From assembly GCA_004194705.1 (NCBI GenBank), contig SADC01000186.1:62001-126000 (forward strand): a stretch of 64,000 bases of DNA, read 5' to 3'. Shown piece after piece: positions 22,801 through 33,959 of this stretch (positions are counted from its first letter, which is position 1; each line of letters starts with the position of its first letter). Source of the stretch: Ditylenchus dipsaci. Taxonomy: Eukaryota; Nematoda; Chromadorea; Rhabditida; Anguinidae. The translations under genes and the position numbers were made by a program. The notes beneath the pieces are model-generated. The model worked only from the letters and a program-made list of their open reading frames with translations. It searched no databases and was not told where the DNA came from.

Positions 22801-25800
22801 CATCCAATTGCCACGCGACTGTTTAACTGAGAGGATGGCTTTGGCTTTGGCATCATCTTGAGCTTGTTTTGACTGCAATTTTGCTACAAAAATATTGATG
22901 TTTCCAAAATTTCGCAAACATTGGAAAATACAACCACCAAAAAGTTTACTTACATAGACGAGCTCTACGCATCATGTTTGCTCGTTTGGCAGCTTGAATT
23001 TTGGCTTCATCTAGTTTCTGCTTCTTCAGCCTTTCCTTTCCCATCTTTTCTTGACTGCGGCTGCACGAATTTCAGATAAAGACGAACCATCTGGCTTGGA
23101 GCACATTCTTCTGGTGATGACCATCTTTAGCTCTAAAAAACGAAGAATTTATTTTTGCATGAGATGCTCCAAATTTGCATTTTTAGAGCTTTTCTATACA
23201 CCAAAACGTAGCCCATACATTCAGCTACTCGAAAAGTTGAGCCAATTTTCATAAAAATGTTATTTTAAAAACTAGAGACCGTCTTAAGCAAACGACTGCC
23301 CTTTTTTCGAGTAAAAATAGCGGTTTTGCGTTTTCCATCTAACTTTTGCATAAAACACCCAAAATTTGCATTTTTTGTATACGTACTTGGTACCAAAATG
23401 CAGCAAATTCACTCCTCTATCGAGCCTCCAGTTGCGTTTCAGGAAACCTCGACAAAAAAATAGTGCTAGAATCTCAATCGAGTCAACTAGATGAAAAAAA
23501 TTCTTGGAAATTTTCACAGAAATCAATTATAGCTTTTAAATTTTGCATGTTTTATGGGCAAGTGATGGCTTATTCGAAAGCCCTTAGTGTAAGGAATATT
23601 TGGCTATAAATATGCAAAGGCTAAAGAGAAAAAAATTCGATGAGGAACACGAAATAAAAAATAGTCTGAAATCGACCATTTTTGAAAATTTTGCCATTTT
23701 TTTATTTGGCGCCAAATTTTCCTAACATACTAAAATTCGAATTTTGAAACACTGTGCCCATGGTTTAACCATTTTGCGCCATGGTATAGTTAAATAAATC
23801 TTTGTCACTCAAAAATTTTAGATGTATAGTCCGGCTTCCTTAAGCCATGTCAATTTTCAAAAGTCCCTTTTCTGTCCACTGCTAAATATATTTGCTTACC
23901 CACTCTACCCTGATTATTCTTGAAGCGGACACCTGTGACATAGTCGTTCAAGTTACCTAAACACAGCAATGATTTCCGATCAAATCAACTATTTTATTGA
24001 ACTTTTACCAAGCCAACCACAGGGGTATTAAGTCTAATCTCCAGACTATCTGGCTCTTCCTCCTGCAACTCAGTCAGATGATTCTTCAATGCCCTAATTA
24101 TGGCCACTCCAACCGGTAGGGCTTTGCCTTCTTTTGACGATGGCAACCTATATAACTGTATTACAGTTAATTAGTTCGTAGTAGTTGATACCAATAGGTC
24201 CTAGGCACAGAGTGACCTCCGCAAAGGTCTGACAAGTCCACACCATGCTCCCTCAGGAATTTGACTGCATCTGCTGATTCGTGCGTCTACAACAAACACT
24301 TATTTGTTTGGAGTTTCTGTATTGATTTTAAACAGCGTCGAATCTGCCCAACTGCCCAAAGACATTGGTCTGACATACTAATGGGTGGCGAGAATTTAAA
24401 ATTTCTGAACCCGTGCCAGAGCCGGAGCAAAAATTTTAAATGAGCCGAAAAAAAATTCGATTTCCCTATCCCTGGTTGTGAGCAGTGCTGGGCACCCCAT
24501 TTTCGCCTCTTGCTAACTTCAAAAGCATGTTTTTTCACCTTTTTTGAAGACATATCTTAACTTTCTTGAAACAAGGGTGTAGCTGAAGAGTTTTTCTACA
24601 AGTTGAAAATGTCTGAATTTTTTTTTAAGAAAAATTTTTTTTGAGAAAAAAATTTTTAGGAGCCAAGAGCCAAAAAACAGACATATTTTTTTGAGATATT
24701 TTTAGCATTTTTCGACCAATTTTCAAAACTTATGCCAATGAATTATTTTTATTGTTGTAGTTTAGATATTTTCCTACCGTTTAAGCACAAAAATTATCAG
24801 AAAAGGTTTGGTCAGAAAAAAAGTTCTGGGCTTAAGAGCCAAAACATTTTTTGGCTCCTGAAAATACAAAGTTTTGGCTCCTAAGTCTAGAACTTTTTTG
24901 TGACCAACCTTTTTTTGGGCATTTTTGTGATTAAATGGTAGGTAAATGTCTAAAATACAACATGAAAATAAATTCAGAGGTTTTTGAATAGAAAATCTGA
25001 GAAAAACAAGCCGAATTAGGAAGCGGGGAATACCGGCATGGATATTTTTGAGCTGTGACTTTTTAAACATTATAATTCGGCTCCTAATTTTTTTTTCTCA
25101 AAAAATATTCATATCTCGGCCCCAGATTCACTAAAAAAAAATTCAGACATTTTCAACTTGTAGAAAAACTCTTCAGCTACACCCTTGTTTCAAGAAAGTT
25201 AAGATATGTCTTCAAAAAAGGTGAAAAAAATGCTTTTGAAGTTAGCAAGAGGCGAAAATGGGGTGCCCAGCACTGGTTGTAAGCAACCTCGTCCATACAT
25301 GCAAATTTACCAAAATGTCCACGAGAGTCTGGTCATTTTCCCTATCACCTGAAATGAACTGGTTTAATAGTTATGTAGTTAATCAATGCAATTACCTGCA
25401 GACATGGTGTCAGAGTAGAATTTGTCCACCGAGTCGCTGATTCCAAGTGCTCTCTGTGCCTTGGTGTTGCAGCCATTGATACCTAACAATAAGCGAATTT
25501 CACTTTTCCGATCAAAAATGTGTGGTGTGACTGACCACTACTGGCCTTAGCACTATTTCCTCCCAAGTCTTTTTCTTTGTCTACTAATATAACTCTAGCA
25601 CCAGCTTTGATGGCTTCTATAGCTGCGGACAGGCCTGCCTAAAAAGTCAATTCATTCTAGAAAAAAAATGCGACACAAAAGCTTGTAAGCCTGGCCTGTG
25701 GCATAACTTTTCCAATGGATTTTCGCATACTAGAAGGCCTTAAAAATTAGAAATAATTAAAAAATTGAGGTTTATTATGCAAATTGCACTGATATCACCA

Positions 25801-26399
25801 ATTTTTTTGAGTAACCTGGGTCAACGGGTAGATCTCTGAACTGAATTACCGTATTTACTCTAATTATAGACCATGGTCTATAATTTTTCAACACCTAAAA
25901 ATCCGGAAAATTTGTATTGCGATCTCGAGATTTTCGGGTGCTCAACTAAAATCTAAAAAGTGGAACCGGCACAGCTCGTAGGAGTTAAGAAAATGCAAAA
26001 AACATATTCTTAAAATATTTTCTGTGTTTCGAAATACAGACTCTCAAAGTCGAGGGAGGGGTCTATAATTAGAGACTGGTCTATAATAAGAAAAATATGG
26101 TATTATCCATCATGGCTATATTAAAAAAAAACGCCATTAAATTTAATTTCACCGAGACGAAAATCATTGTAAAAAATCGCCTTTTTGAAATTTTTATCAG
26201 CGCCGATATAATTAAACACAGGCGTTTATTAACTAACCAGTCCACCGCCAACAATGACTACTGGTTCCGAGTTTTTAGGCGTTCGGCCTGCTGCCCCTGG
26301 CGACTTCTCCAGATTGCCTGGAGGTAACTGGGCACAAGCCATCCAAACACAACAAGTGAATATCCAAAATAGACGGTGAATCATCAAAGGAGGAAACAT
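16838..26399 (-). CDS. OSM1-type soluble fumarate reductase flavoprotein, damaged and lacking C-terminus
   Basis: It should reduce fumarate to succinate using FAD. Exons (high to low): 26399-26238, 25638-25536, 25482-25396, 25348-25311, 24286-24192, 24147-24009, 23956-23900, 20304-20265, 20193-20129, 20068-19974, 19920-19838, 19786-19667, 17255-17178, 17122-16993, 16943-16838. Exon 1 has a hydrophobic leader (signal or targeting peptide) and VIVGGGL, the FAD Rossmann loop, continued as AGLSAAIEAIKAGARV. Later come LGGNSAKASSGINGCNTKAQ, the HGVDL..GGHSVPRTYW region, GKALPVG, TNGAFATGDGVKMARAMGA, HVQVHPT, GKRFGNELGRRDY and VTPAVHYTMGG; these match the OSM1/F48E8.3 family. Lesions: frameshift in 19920-19838; TAA and TGA in frame in 19786-19667; one G missing in HYTMGG; exon 24147-24009 joins 23956-23900 only with an added G. 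The usual end (GE.TGG.HGANRLGG) was not found. It may be a pseudogene or a gene with assembly errors. Confidence 0.85.
17690..19520. repeat. Inverted GTGCACTTTTTGAATTC elements
   Basis: At 17690-17790 TTATGCACAAAAGGGGCCAA is followed by GTGCACTTTTTGAATTCACG. The inverse arrangement lies at 19430-19520. Both sit in one intron of the fumarate reductase gene. The same GTGCACTTTTTGAATTCG core forms the arms around the hAT relic at 36.5-38.1 kb. Confidence 0.65.
18020..19060. repeat. tRNA-headed foldback (CCAGGTGGATTCGAAC) with nested palindrome
   Basis: The left arm (about 18020-18430) contains the tRNA-like unit on minus with B box GGTTCGAATCC at 18155-18165. The right arm (about 18893-19060) is the inverted partner. 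A separate palindrome, 18431-18893, with arms GATCAACCGGTTGATCACGA and inverse, has inserted into the centre. All of it lies within a fumarate reductase intron. Confidence 0.7.
20803..21224. repeat. tRNA-headed foldback (CCAGGTGGATTCGAAC), complete
   Basis: Left arm on minus: B box GGTTCGAATCC at 20813-20823, A-box-like region near 20860. Right arm on plus: GGTCAGGTTGGAGCGTGG followed by AGTTCGAATCC near 21200. The core GCTGAAGATGGTTTGACAGT is inverted around about 21000. Both tRNA-like heads would be transcribed outward. Confidence 0.75.
21230..22322. other. Fumarate reductase intron without recognised exon
   Basis: AT-rich sequence. The ORFs at 22047-22304 and 22063-22257 are mutual shadows. 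No splice-bounded coding block was recognised. Motifs shared with the 20.4-20.7 kb region (TTCCGCCAATTTTTT and inverse near 21450) suggest another foldback of about 900 bp that embeds the 20803-21224 element. Confidence 0.35.
22323..23044 (-). CDS. Small unrecognised gene nested in a fumarate reductase intron
   Basis: Three exons: 23044-22954 (ATG GGA AAG), 22883-22791 and 22719-22323 (stop TAA). The first two join in phase. The second ends TTCA|GTAAGTC; one extra G there (consensus CAG|GTAAG) would put it in phase with the long last exon. The product is about 191 residues. The N-terminus is strongly basic and helical (KERLKKQKLDEAKIQAAKR). The C-terminal part starts PYVPELLNRVTAFQLELVVK and is acidic and Ser/Asn rich toward the end. 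There is no signal peptide or membrane segment. It is on the same strand as the host gene, inside the intron between exons 23956-23900 and 20304-20265. No family is recognised. Confidence 0.55.
24484..25274. repeat. Palindromic element, arms about 160 bp (AGTGCTGGGCACCCC)
   Basis: AGTGCTGGGCACCCCATTTT and about 150 further bases reappear inverted, ending GGGGTGCCCAGCACT at 25274. It sits between fumarate reductase exons 4 and 5. The interior is AT-rich with repeated GAGCCAAAA motifs. Confidence 0.8.
25853..26102. repeat. TACCGTA-family MITE, complete
   Basis: Starts TACCGTATTTACTCTAATTA and ends with a degraded inverse (ATAAGAAAAATATGGTA). It lies in the first fumarate reductase intron. Confidence 0.7.
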
Positions 26400-26659
26400 C
26401 CAAACCCAACTATTAGCAATACTGAATAAGGGTTCTTGCTATTTGGATGTATGTCAGGTATGCGAAGATCGTTTTTTATGTGCATTAACTACAAAAAATA
26501 CTATCAACAAGTTTATTTATAAATGGTTAAAAATAACAATGATTTTGGTGAACTGGAGAAAATATACTTGGCAACATTTGACTACATCCTTCGGTATTGC
26601 CAAAACGAGAAAAAAAATTGCCTTATAACAGTTGTTTTGTAGGTTACCGTCGACAGTCG

Positions 26660-26885
26660 ATTTACTGCATTTTCTGTAATTTAAGCCCCCCTCTCTGATT
26701 CAAAATCGTGTTTGTGGCATTGTGTTTTAACCCACTTTTTGGAGGTTTCTCTCGGGCAAGTTACACTTTAAATGCAGCCAGTGAGATGAGCTACAATTTG
26801 AGCGGTATCTTGCTCGAGAGGAGTTTCAAAAAGTAGTTCAAAACACATTGCCAAGAACATGATTTCGAATTCGAAAAAATGCGGT
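26660..26885. repeat. Palindromic element (CAAAATCGTGTTTGTGGCAT)
   Basis: ATTCAAAATCGTGTTTGTGG and GGCAAGTTACAC are echoed in inverse to 26885. It is closely related to the interior of the 45104-45350 MITE, upstream of the fumarate reductase start. Confidence 0.6.
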
Positions 26886-27704
26886 AACTGACGCCCCAAA
26901 AAGTTAATTACCCATCTGGGTGGATAATTTTTTTTTGTATCAGATTTTGTTGTTTTTCGCCTATTTTTATTGGACAGTTTTGTCCGTAAAATCGTAACAA
27001 TTTAGAATATTGCCATTGTTATTTAAAAACAACATGCTTTTGCAAATTAGACCAGCAAATCTCCTAATTATAAACGCCCATTTTAGACTGGAGAGATATA
27101 TTGGGTGAGTTGCGTGCCTAACTGGCAAAACCACCTTCTTTCTAATAAAGGGCCGGCAAAATTGAAATCCTTCTTCGGACAACGACTGATGATTCAGAAT
27201 TGATGAGAAACTTTGGAAACCGAAATAAAAAAGAAGTCAGATCCAGCTGATCGATGAACTAGAGGAGGCGTCCCTTAAATCGACCATCGACTGTGGTTTT
27301 TAACAAAAAAAAACAAGCAACAGAGATCATGCATATATAGCCTGAAGAGGGTTAGATTACAAGCAAGCAAGTGCTAGACAATAACAGTCCCTAATTTCAT
27401 CAAAAATAATAACGATAACCCAGTTTTCCACAGTTTTATAAATATTTTTTTCTAAAAAAAGTTAACAACAAGAAACAAGATAGAATAATACCCATAATAC
27501 AAGCTAATGGTTAATTTGCCTAGAAAAAGGAAACATAGAAGAAAATATTGTTTTACCCCACTTTACACTTCAAAAAATAATTATGGTCATAGAAAATGAC
27601 GAAAATCGAGAAAAGTGTTTTGAAAGTACAGAATGGACCAAGAAATTTTTTGATTTTGAAATGGTCATAACCTTTTGTAAAGCATGTTTTTCGAAGTGAT
27701 ATTT

Positions 27705-28075
27705 TTAGGGTTGTCGAGCTTTTTTCCCTAAAAAGCTCGAAATTGAGAGCAGTTGTTGGAAATAATTTTTCTTCTTCCTCATAAATCTAGTCACTAACAT
27801 ACATGGATGACCAAGATATAAGCGTTTTTATTTCGAGCTTTCGAGCTTCGAGCCGTCGAAGCTCGAAATTGGCGGCTTGAAAAAAGCTCGAAATAAAAAC
27901 TTTTATATCTAGCTCATCCATGTATGTTAGTGACTGGATCTTTACGCATTGATAAGTCAAAAAAGTCTGAATATTCTTCCTATCTAAAAAGATTTACGGC
28001 CAAGAAGAAAAATTATTTCCTACAACTGCTCTCAATTTCGAGCTTTTTTTACGGCTCGAAAGCTCCACAACCCTA
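27705..28075. repeat. Palindrome rich in AGCTCGAAA
   Basis: GGTTGTCGAGCTTTTTTCCC and its inverse near 28060 bound arms of about 150 bp. The centre is CGAGCTTCGAGCCGTCGAAG. No coding content. Confidence 0.75.
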
Positions 28076-28109
28076 AATATTTTTGCTAATCGTATTGAAA
28101 TCATGTGAA

Positions 28110-28860
28110 CTCGCGTTTGGTATATGAAAAAGGGTCATGCTCGTAGCTGACGGGAGTATTTTGAAAGTCGGTACTAGTGAAATTCAAACGAGAACTAAAT
28201 TGACGTAATTTTGTAGAAGTCGAAGAAAAACTATGCCACCAGTGGGAATCGAACCGACGACCGACTTTCACAGTACATCTCTTCTGACAGACCCCAAGTG
28301 CACCCCCCCCCCCTAGCAAAATTTGTTCAAACTTTTGAATAAAAATACCCATTTTTAGCTGAAATTTTTTTTTCTGAGGCACCCTAGTATGTAAAAAATT
28401 ATCAGGAATCCGAATCACAAAGCAGAATTTCGAAAAAATTCTTCGTAACTGAGATATGACCTAAAGTTGGAGTATCAATATTTTAAAAAATGACCATTCA
28501 ACTTTACTCCAACTTTAGGTCATATCTCAGTTACGAAGAATTTTTTCGAAATTCTGCTTTGTGATTCGGATTCCTGATAATTTTTTGCATACTAAGGTGC
28601 CTCAGAAAAAAAATTTTCAGCTAAAAATGGGTATTTTTATACAAAAGTTCGAAAAAATTTTGCTAGGGGGCGGGTGCACTTGGGCTTTTACGATCTCTTC
28701 TTTAGCACTGAGCCACCCTTTCTATCCACAGCTGGACTGTTAATCATTACTTATAGCCGGGTTAGTATTTATCAAATTTGTATTTAAAAATAATTGTTTT
28801 TCGAACCACCTAGTACCCGCCTTTTGAAGTACTCCCATCAGTGGCAAGCACGCCCCTTGA
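28110..28860. repeat. tRNA-headed element split by a near-perfect palindrome
   Basis: 28110-28290 is an inverted copy of the 1357-1680 family, with GGGAATCGAACCGACGACCG (minus-strand B box). 28810-28860 carries the other arm (GTACCCGCCTTTTGAAGTAC). Between them 28288-28690 is a palindrome with arms of about 190 bp centred near 28490; both arms hold AATCCGAATCACAAAGCAGA or its inverse. The palindrome appears to have inserted into the older element. Confidence 0.7.
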
Positions 28861-29283
28861 AATAAAAAACACGACTTACTTGCCCTGTGGTTCGGGACAA
28901 GTATTATTCATAACTTCAGGTGGGCAATGGTCCAATCACAAGGGTGACTAATGGAAAATTGTATTTCTAAAATAACGCACCAAATTCAAGCGTCCAAGAT
29001 TCTAAGAAGATTGTTAAAAACAGAATTTTGAAAAGCGCATTCTACAAAAAAAGTCATGACCATTTCAAAACCGGGGAATTCCTCGGCCGCCCTGTATTTT
29101 TGGTTTTCATAAATTGTTTTTTTTTCAACTAGATTTTTTTGTAAATTATTGAAGCCATCTCAAGTTGATCTTTCAAAAACACCAATTTTTGCCTTTTTAC
29201 ATACATTATAAAAAATTAACAGCCCAGTTTAAAAAAAATCAAAAATATTTGAATTTGTGAGCCACCAAATTCTTTTCTTTTGA

Positions 29284-32200
29284 CTATATTTTCTTTTCCT
29301 TGCTATTGCTCAAGTCTTTAACCAAAGAGCTTTGTAAAGCACTGTCGTTGCTGGCCACATCCGGCACAATTGCAGCTATAGAGAAAAAAGGTTGCAACAC
29401 GTTGCGAGGTAGCATTGCAGAAGCTTCGCGGCTTCTGTGTGGTGCTACCTCGGTAACGCTTAAATTGCTGGAAGATTCATTTTTGGCGGAGCCTCGTGAA
29501 GAGGTGGAGGAGTGGTTGGGCTGAGAGGAGGCATCCTAAATAAAGGCTTTGAGTGAAAATCCTTGAGTTTGATCAAAAAATATGCCAATATTTGTGGGGT
29601 ACACTGCCAAAAATTGTTGATATCCCTTTTCAGGATTTTTCAAAACTACTATTTGGTACCCTGTTATTTTCAAAAATTTGATTTAACACCCTTTTTCAAT
29701 TTTTAAGCCGTATTTTATTTTATGAATGTCTTCCTGAGGCTATCTGAAATAGCCATTTTAGCTGATAATGTCACAAAATACGGAACAGATCAATCATCTC
29801 CCGGAATAAATCAAGCGCTCGATGATTGAAGGATTAAATGGAAAGCCTGATAAGCCTGATTTCCCTGTTCGATCTTTCGTAACACGGAAGGCATTTAGAA
29901 CTCCTAAATGGGCTGATTACTTACAAGGAAACATGTGGCAGCCAGACATTTGTCACTTTTTCGTTAACTGTACACAAAAATGGAGAATACAGGAATGGAG
30001 AATAACAAAAAAGTAACAAACCCCGCGCGACATTTTTCACTATTAGTGACAAACGTCTGGTTGCCTCAAATTTCAATATTTTCGACGAACAAACAGAAAA
30101 AATCCAATCCGTAACGCTGAGAAACATGTAAAAATAAGCCAAAATTGCCTTGGTTTACTGTGTGGATTTTAAAATCATATTTTCCATAGTCATACCTCGA
30201 TGTAGGGACATTTTTAAAAGTTCTATCCCCACCTGTGTCTAATACTAAAAAAGTCTTCCGACGCTTAAAATGTCTGACTTGGCTGGGGATCGAACGTTTA
30301 GAAAATAAAACGAAATTTAATAAGAGATTTTGGGTCATTTTAAGCAAAAAAAACTAATTTTGGACAATTTTTATTTAACCCAATAGGGTAATTTCAAAAA
30401 TAGCGGTGAAAAATAGCAGTATTTATGTAGCTTATTACTAAATTACCGTCTCATTCATAGCCTCTTCCATTGCATTTGGTGTGCCGGCTCTGGAGGAAAA
30501 GGTGGTGGAAGAGTTGTTGTCATTAAAGGAGCTAGAGCAGAATGACCTATAAGTATTGGGCAACACATCTTCACCCTCTGCCATCTGGCTGCTGTTTTCT
30601 TCAAGGTCTAGGGAGCAGGGCGAGTTATAACTGCAAAAATGGAGCTATAATACGAACACTAGATATAACACCTAAATGTTACTATTGGCTGTTCAGATCC
30701 AGCAAAAGAGGGGATTTGCCTAGAAAAGAGCTGGGCACTAGACCAGTGCTTGTTGACGTGCCACTAGTGCAATAGGGGAGGAAGCACGCAGGTCAGTCCT
30801 TAAATAGATGTGATGACTGGTTGGATTCATGACTAAAGCCACAACTTACGTAGCCACTACTTCTATAGGCAAAATGACTGGTTGAGTGGAACTGAGGGAT
30901 CTCTCACAAGTGGAGAAGCAGCAGATCGAGGTGTGCTGGTGCCTCACAATGGCGTTTGATAGGCACGACGTAGCCACTGAAGAAACTGGTAAATAAATGT
31001 TTTCAAATATTCTATGCCTTTCAAGAAATTAGTCCCTTTAAAAATGTAATTCAGATGGATCCATATTTTAATTTAACTTTTAAAATAAAGATTGTATCAA
31101 AAAATTTCCCCTTTTATAATACTCAGAACTTTTTCTAGGTTGTTTTTAAAAATTCTGTTTTTACAGATTGGCTTTTCTGGTATTTTCGTTAGATACCGTA
31201 ATTCTTTTCATAAGGTGGCCCCTCTAACAGGCAGCCCCCTGAAATGTGACAATTTTCCTGTTTTTACACTAATTTTTAGCAATATCGTTAAGTTAAGCAA
31301 GACCGTTTAACTTTACTAATCTCGACGATCGGATGACTATCTTGGTGAGGGAACGTCGATCGAAGAAGGTTCGTGTTTCGCAAGACTCAATTCAGGCACA
31401 GGCAAAAAAGATTTTCTGCAATGGATGTCTACCTGTAGTAGATTATCGGCGCGTGGTAAATCCCTTTCGGCAGAAGAAACTTCAAAGTCTTTCAAAAGTT
31501 AGTCTTTTGTTTTTTACGAAAAAACTTGGCTAGACTATAGAATCCACCACCCCCCAGCCAGCGCAAAATTTTCTCTTACCGAAGGGGGAGGGACCTGTCC
31601 CATTATGTTTCTCGTGCTCTGAAACGGCACGGAAAGACTTTGGTTTCTGAAAAATCGAAAAAAAAAAATTTTCAAACCCACAGGGGTATCATGGATTTTT
31701 AGCCAAAAAAGACCAAATTTTTTGAAATTCAAATTGGCGCCTTTTGAAAATTTAAGGGAATAAGGGCTGTATTGGGAGGGAAGGGAATAAAGGGGGCCAC
31801 TAATCACAGAGGGTGATGAATCTCTTGAACTTGAAAGGTTGTTTGATTGTTTGTGATATGTTGTTACCAACGTTTGTTTGAATAATATTTGTTTATTTGG
31901 CTGAAATTGTCCACATTTTCTGGATTGTATCGAGTGACTTAAAAAACAAGGCGGCCTCCTCTAATAAGGCGGTCCCCTTAGATGGTGGTCGAAAAATAAG
32001 GCGGGCGGCCGCATTATTAAAGGAATTACGGTAATTTGAAAACCACGTTTCTTGCTCGATCAAACTGTTATTGAGCATTGTCTATCCATAGCCCAGGAAC
32101 AAGCAAAAATCGTACTTTTCAAATTATATACCATGGCGGCAATTTCTTGAAACAGCCTGTGCAATACTGAAATAAAAAGTTGTGTTATTTCTCAGCCAGC

Positions 32201-33393
32201 GGCCGGCCCGCACACTTTTTTCGGGCCATACTCGCAGAAGTTTTCTAAAATTAAAGTCCGCAATTCCGAAAACGTTGCTCAAAAAATTATTTTTTTTTTC
32301 AAAATTAGACTACAAAAAAGTTGTGCTGTAGAAAAAATTAGCTGAAAATATCGAACCACTCTATAAATATGTAAGAGTAACCTTAGAGAACTTTCTCCGT
32401 CACTTTCCATACCACCTGTTGAGCCATTGGCAGATCCAGTGTATCTTCTTTTGGAGATCTGGCGCACAGCTATTGGGCTCATGCTCCTGGAAAGAAAATT
32501 GACGAATACCTCATGATTCTATTTTGAGTAGGACTGCTGGGTGTAGGGCTTGGACTAGGTGAGTAAGAGATGTTGCTGCGAACAACTTGTTGAGTGGATG
32601 GGGAATAGCATTGCTAAAATACTTATGTTAGTCAATTTATAAACTGAATTAATAACTTTTTGAGTGTCCACAATCCTAGTTGGTGAGGGTGAAGAGCTCT
32701 GTGGCAAGAAAGCATTTGTGAAAATAGAGATCGGTTCAGTCAAAGATTTTGCTCGTTTCCTCTCTTCATATTGCTTCTCGTCCTAAAATGGATAATTATT
32801 TGATTCAGAGCTTTGACTTCATGGCTAAGAACCACCTACCAGACAAAAGTCTTCAAAATTCATAGAGACTTGTTGAGAGTTTTTGACTAGTTTCTCATGC
32901 GCTGCTTCATTTTCCACACTGCAGTCTGACTCTCGGCAAATAGTTGCTATCCTACTCTTCGACAGAACTGCACATTGACGCATGCTGGCTGAAGGTGAGC
33001 TAGGCCTACTCGGCTGAAAAAAGTTGATGTAATACTATTATTTTGTCTCATACCATTCCAGAAGGTGGAATATGGTCTACTACGGAAAAGCAACGGAGCC
33101 GTAGTAACTATGGCCAAATCATGACTCCCACTAGGGTCAGGTTTTTTGGATTTACTAATATTAACCAACCTTTTTGGCGTGATGTGTGGGTGTAGCAAAC
33201 TCAGTAGTCAATGGAGCCATCATCAACATTCTCGGAGTTGGCGCATTGCTAACCAGTTCTGGCACATTGGACACAAAAGTTGGGAGATTGCGTTGAAGGG
33301 AAGCAGGTTGTAGTGGCTGACAATAAACTGGTGGTGAAGAAGAGGAAGCCAATTCAAATGAACTGTATTTCCTCTTAGCTGTTGAAACTCGAA
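29284..33393 (-). CDS. PABIR/FAM122-like protein, copy 1 (5' truncated, has terminal exon)
   Basis: PABIR proteins bind and inhibit PP2A-B55. Exons: 33393-33170 (partial), 33013-32840, 32782-32657, 32613-32510, 32486-32382, 30976-30850, 30546-30447 and 29535-29284 (stop TAG). Family features: an SRPSSPS..MRQ block, ENEAAHEKLVKNSQQVSMNF, SSPSPTRIVDTQKQCYSPST, SPSPSPTPSSPTRNR and RSMSPIAVRQISKRR, in the same order as vertebrate FAM122. The exons from 33013 down to 32382 join in phase. Exon 30976-30850 lacks two bases present in copy 2 (one G, one C) and meets a TGA. The last exon, Ser-rich and starting DASSQPNHSSTS, has no partner in copy 2. Homology to copy 2 starts abruptly at 33393, inside exon 2, so the start exon is missing. 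Confidence 0.75.
31193..32037. mobile_element. TACCGTA-ended 845-bp element in the PABIR copy 1 intron
   Basis: TACCGTAATTCTTTTCATAA at 31195 and the inverse near 32010-32035 (GGAATTACGGTAA) bound about 845 bp. It includes a CTATAGAATCCACC end-like motif at 31537 and a 66-codon plus-strand ORF (31333-31533) with KKVRVSQDSIQAQAKKIF, reminiscent of the CENP-B-type HTH of pogo-like transposases. The same element is at 60602-61446 in copy 2, so it predates the duplication. Confidence 0.45.
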
Positions 33394-33427
33394 TGCCAAC
33401 TTCTGAGAGTATTCATTTAGCAAGTTG

Positions 33428-33570
33428 AGCATTGAGGTTGCCAACAATTGCTACCATTTCTTATGTAACTTGTCCTTATTGATCGATTTTACTTCAGGCT
33501 AATTTGTAGATGTGAAAAAAGTGTATTTCAAGCAGTTCAGGTAAATCAGCTCTAGTATTTTCAGATTTAT
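33428..33570 (+). repeat. Same-strand copy of the sequence upstream of PABIR copy 2
   Basis: TTGAGGTTGCCAACAATTGC..TTATTGATCGATTTTACTTC..AAATCAGCTCTAGTATTTTC resembles 57805-57946 in the same orientation, although the neighbouring gene bodies are in opposite orientation. It decays just after the position of the copy 2 ATG. It marks a rearrangement breakpoint. Confidence 0.6.
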
Positions 33571-33959
33571 ATATAGCGCGGTCGAAATTTCTTTTAACTT
33601 TTCTCGGATTTAGTTGATCTTTTTTCGAAATGCTCGAAATGAATGGGCTAACAAGATGACACCCAACTTGCTATACACAACATTCTTAGAAGACCACGTA
33701 CGGAGAGGGTTTTTAAAATCTAAAAAATTTCAACCTAGTTAAAATTAAAAAATTCGAACAGTCGCCTTAGTCCTCGTGAGGTTCAACATATTAATTTTCA
33801 AATTTTTCTATTTTAAAACATTGAACCGAATAAAGAAAAAATGATAAAAATAAAAAAGATAAAAGTTATACAAAACTGAGCGTGCGGCGAATTCAAGTCA
33901 CTCTGTAAAATGGATGGCATAGAATTAATTAAATAGTACAGAATTGATTCAATTTTTTA

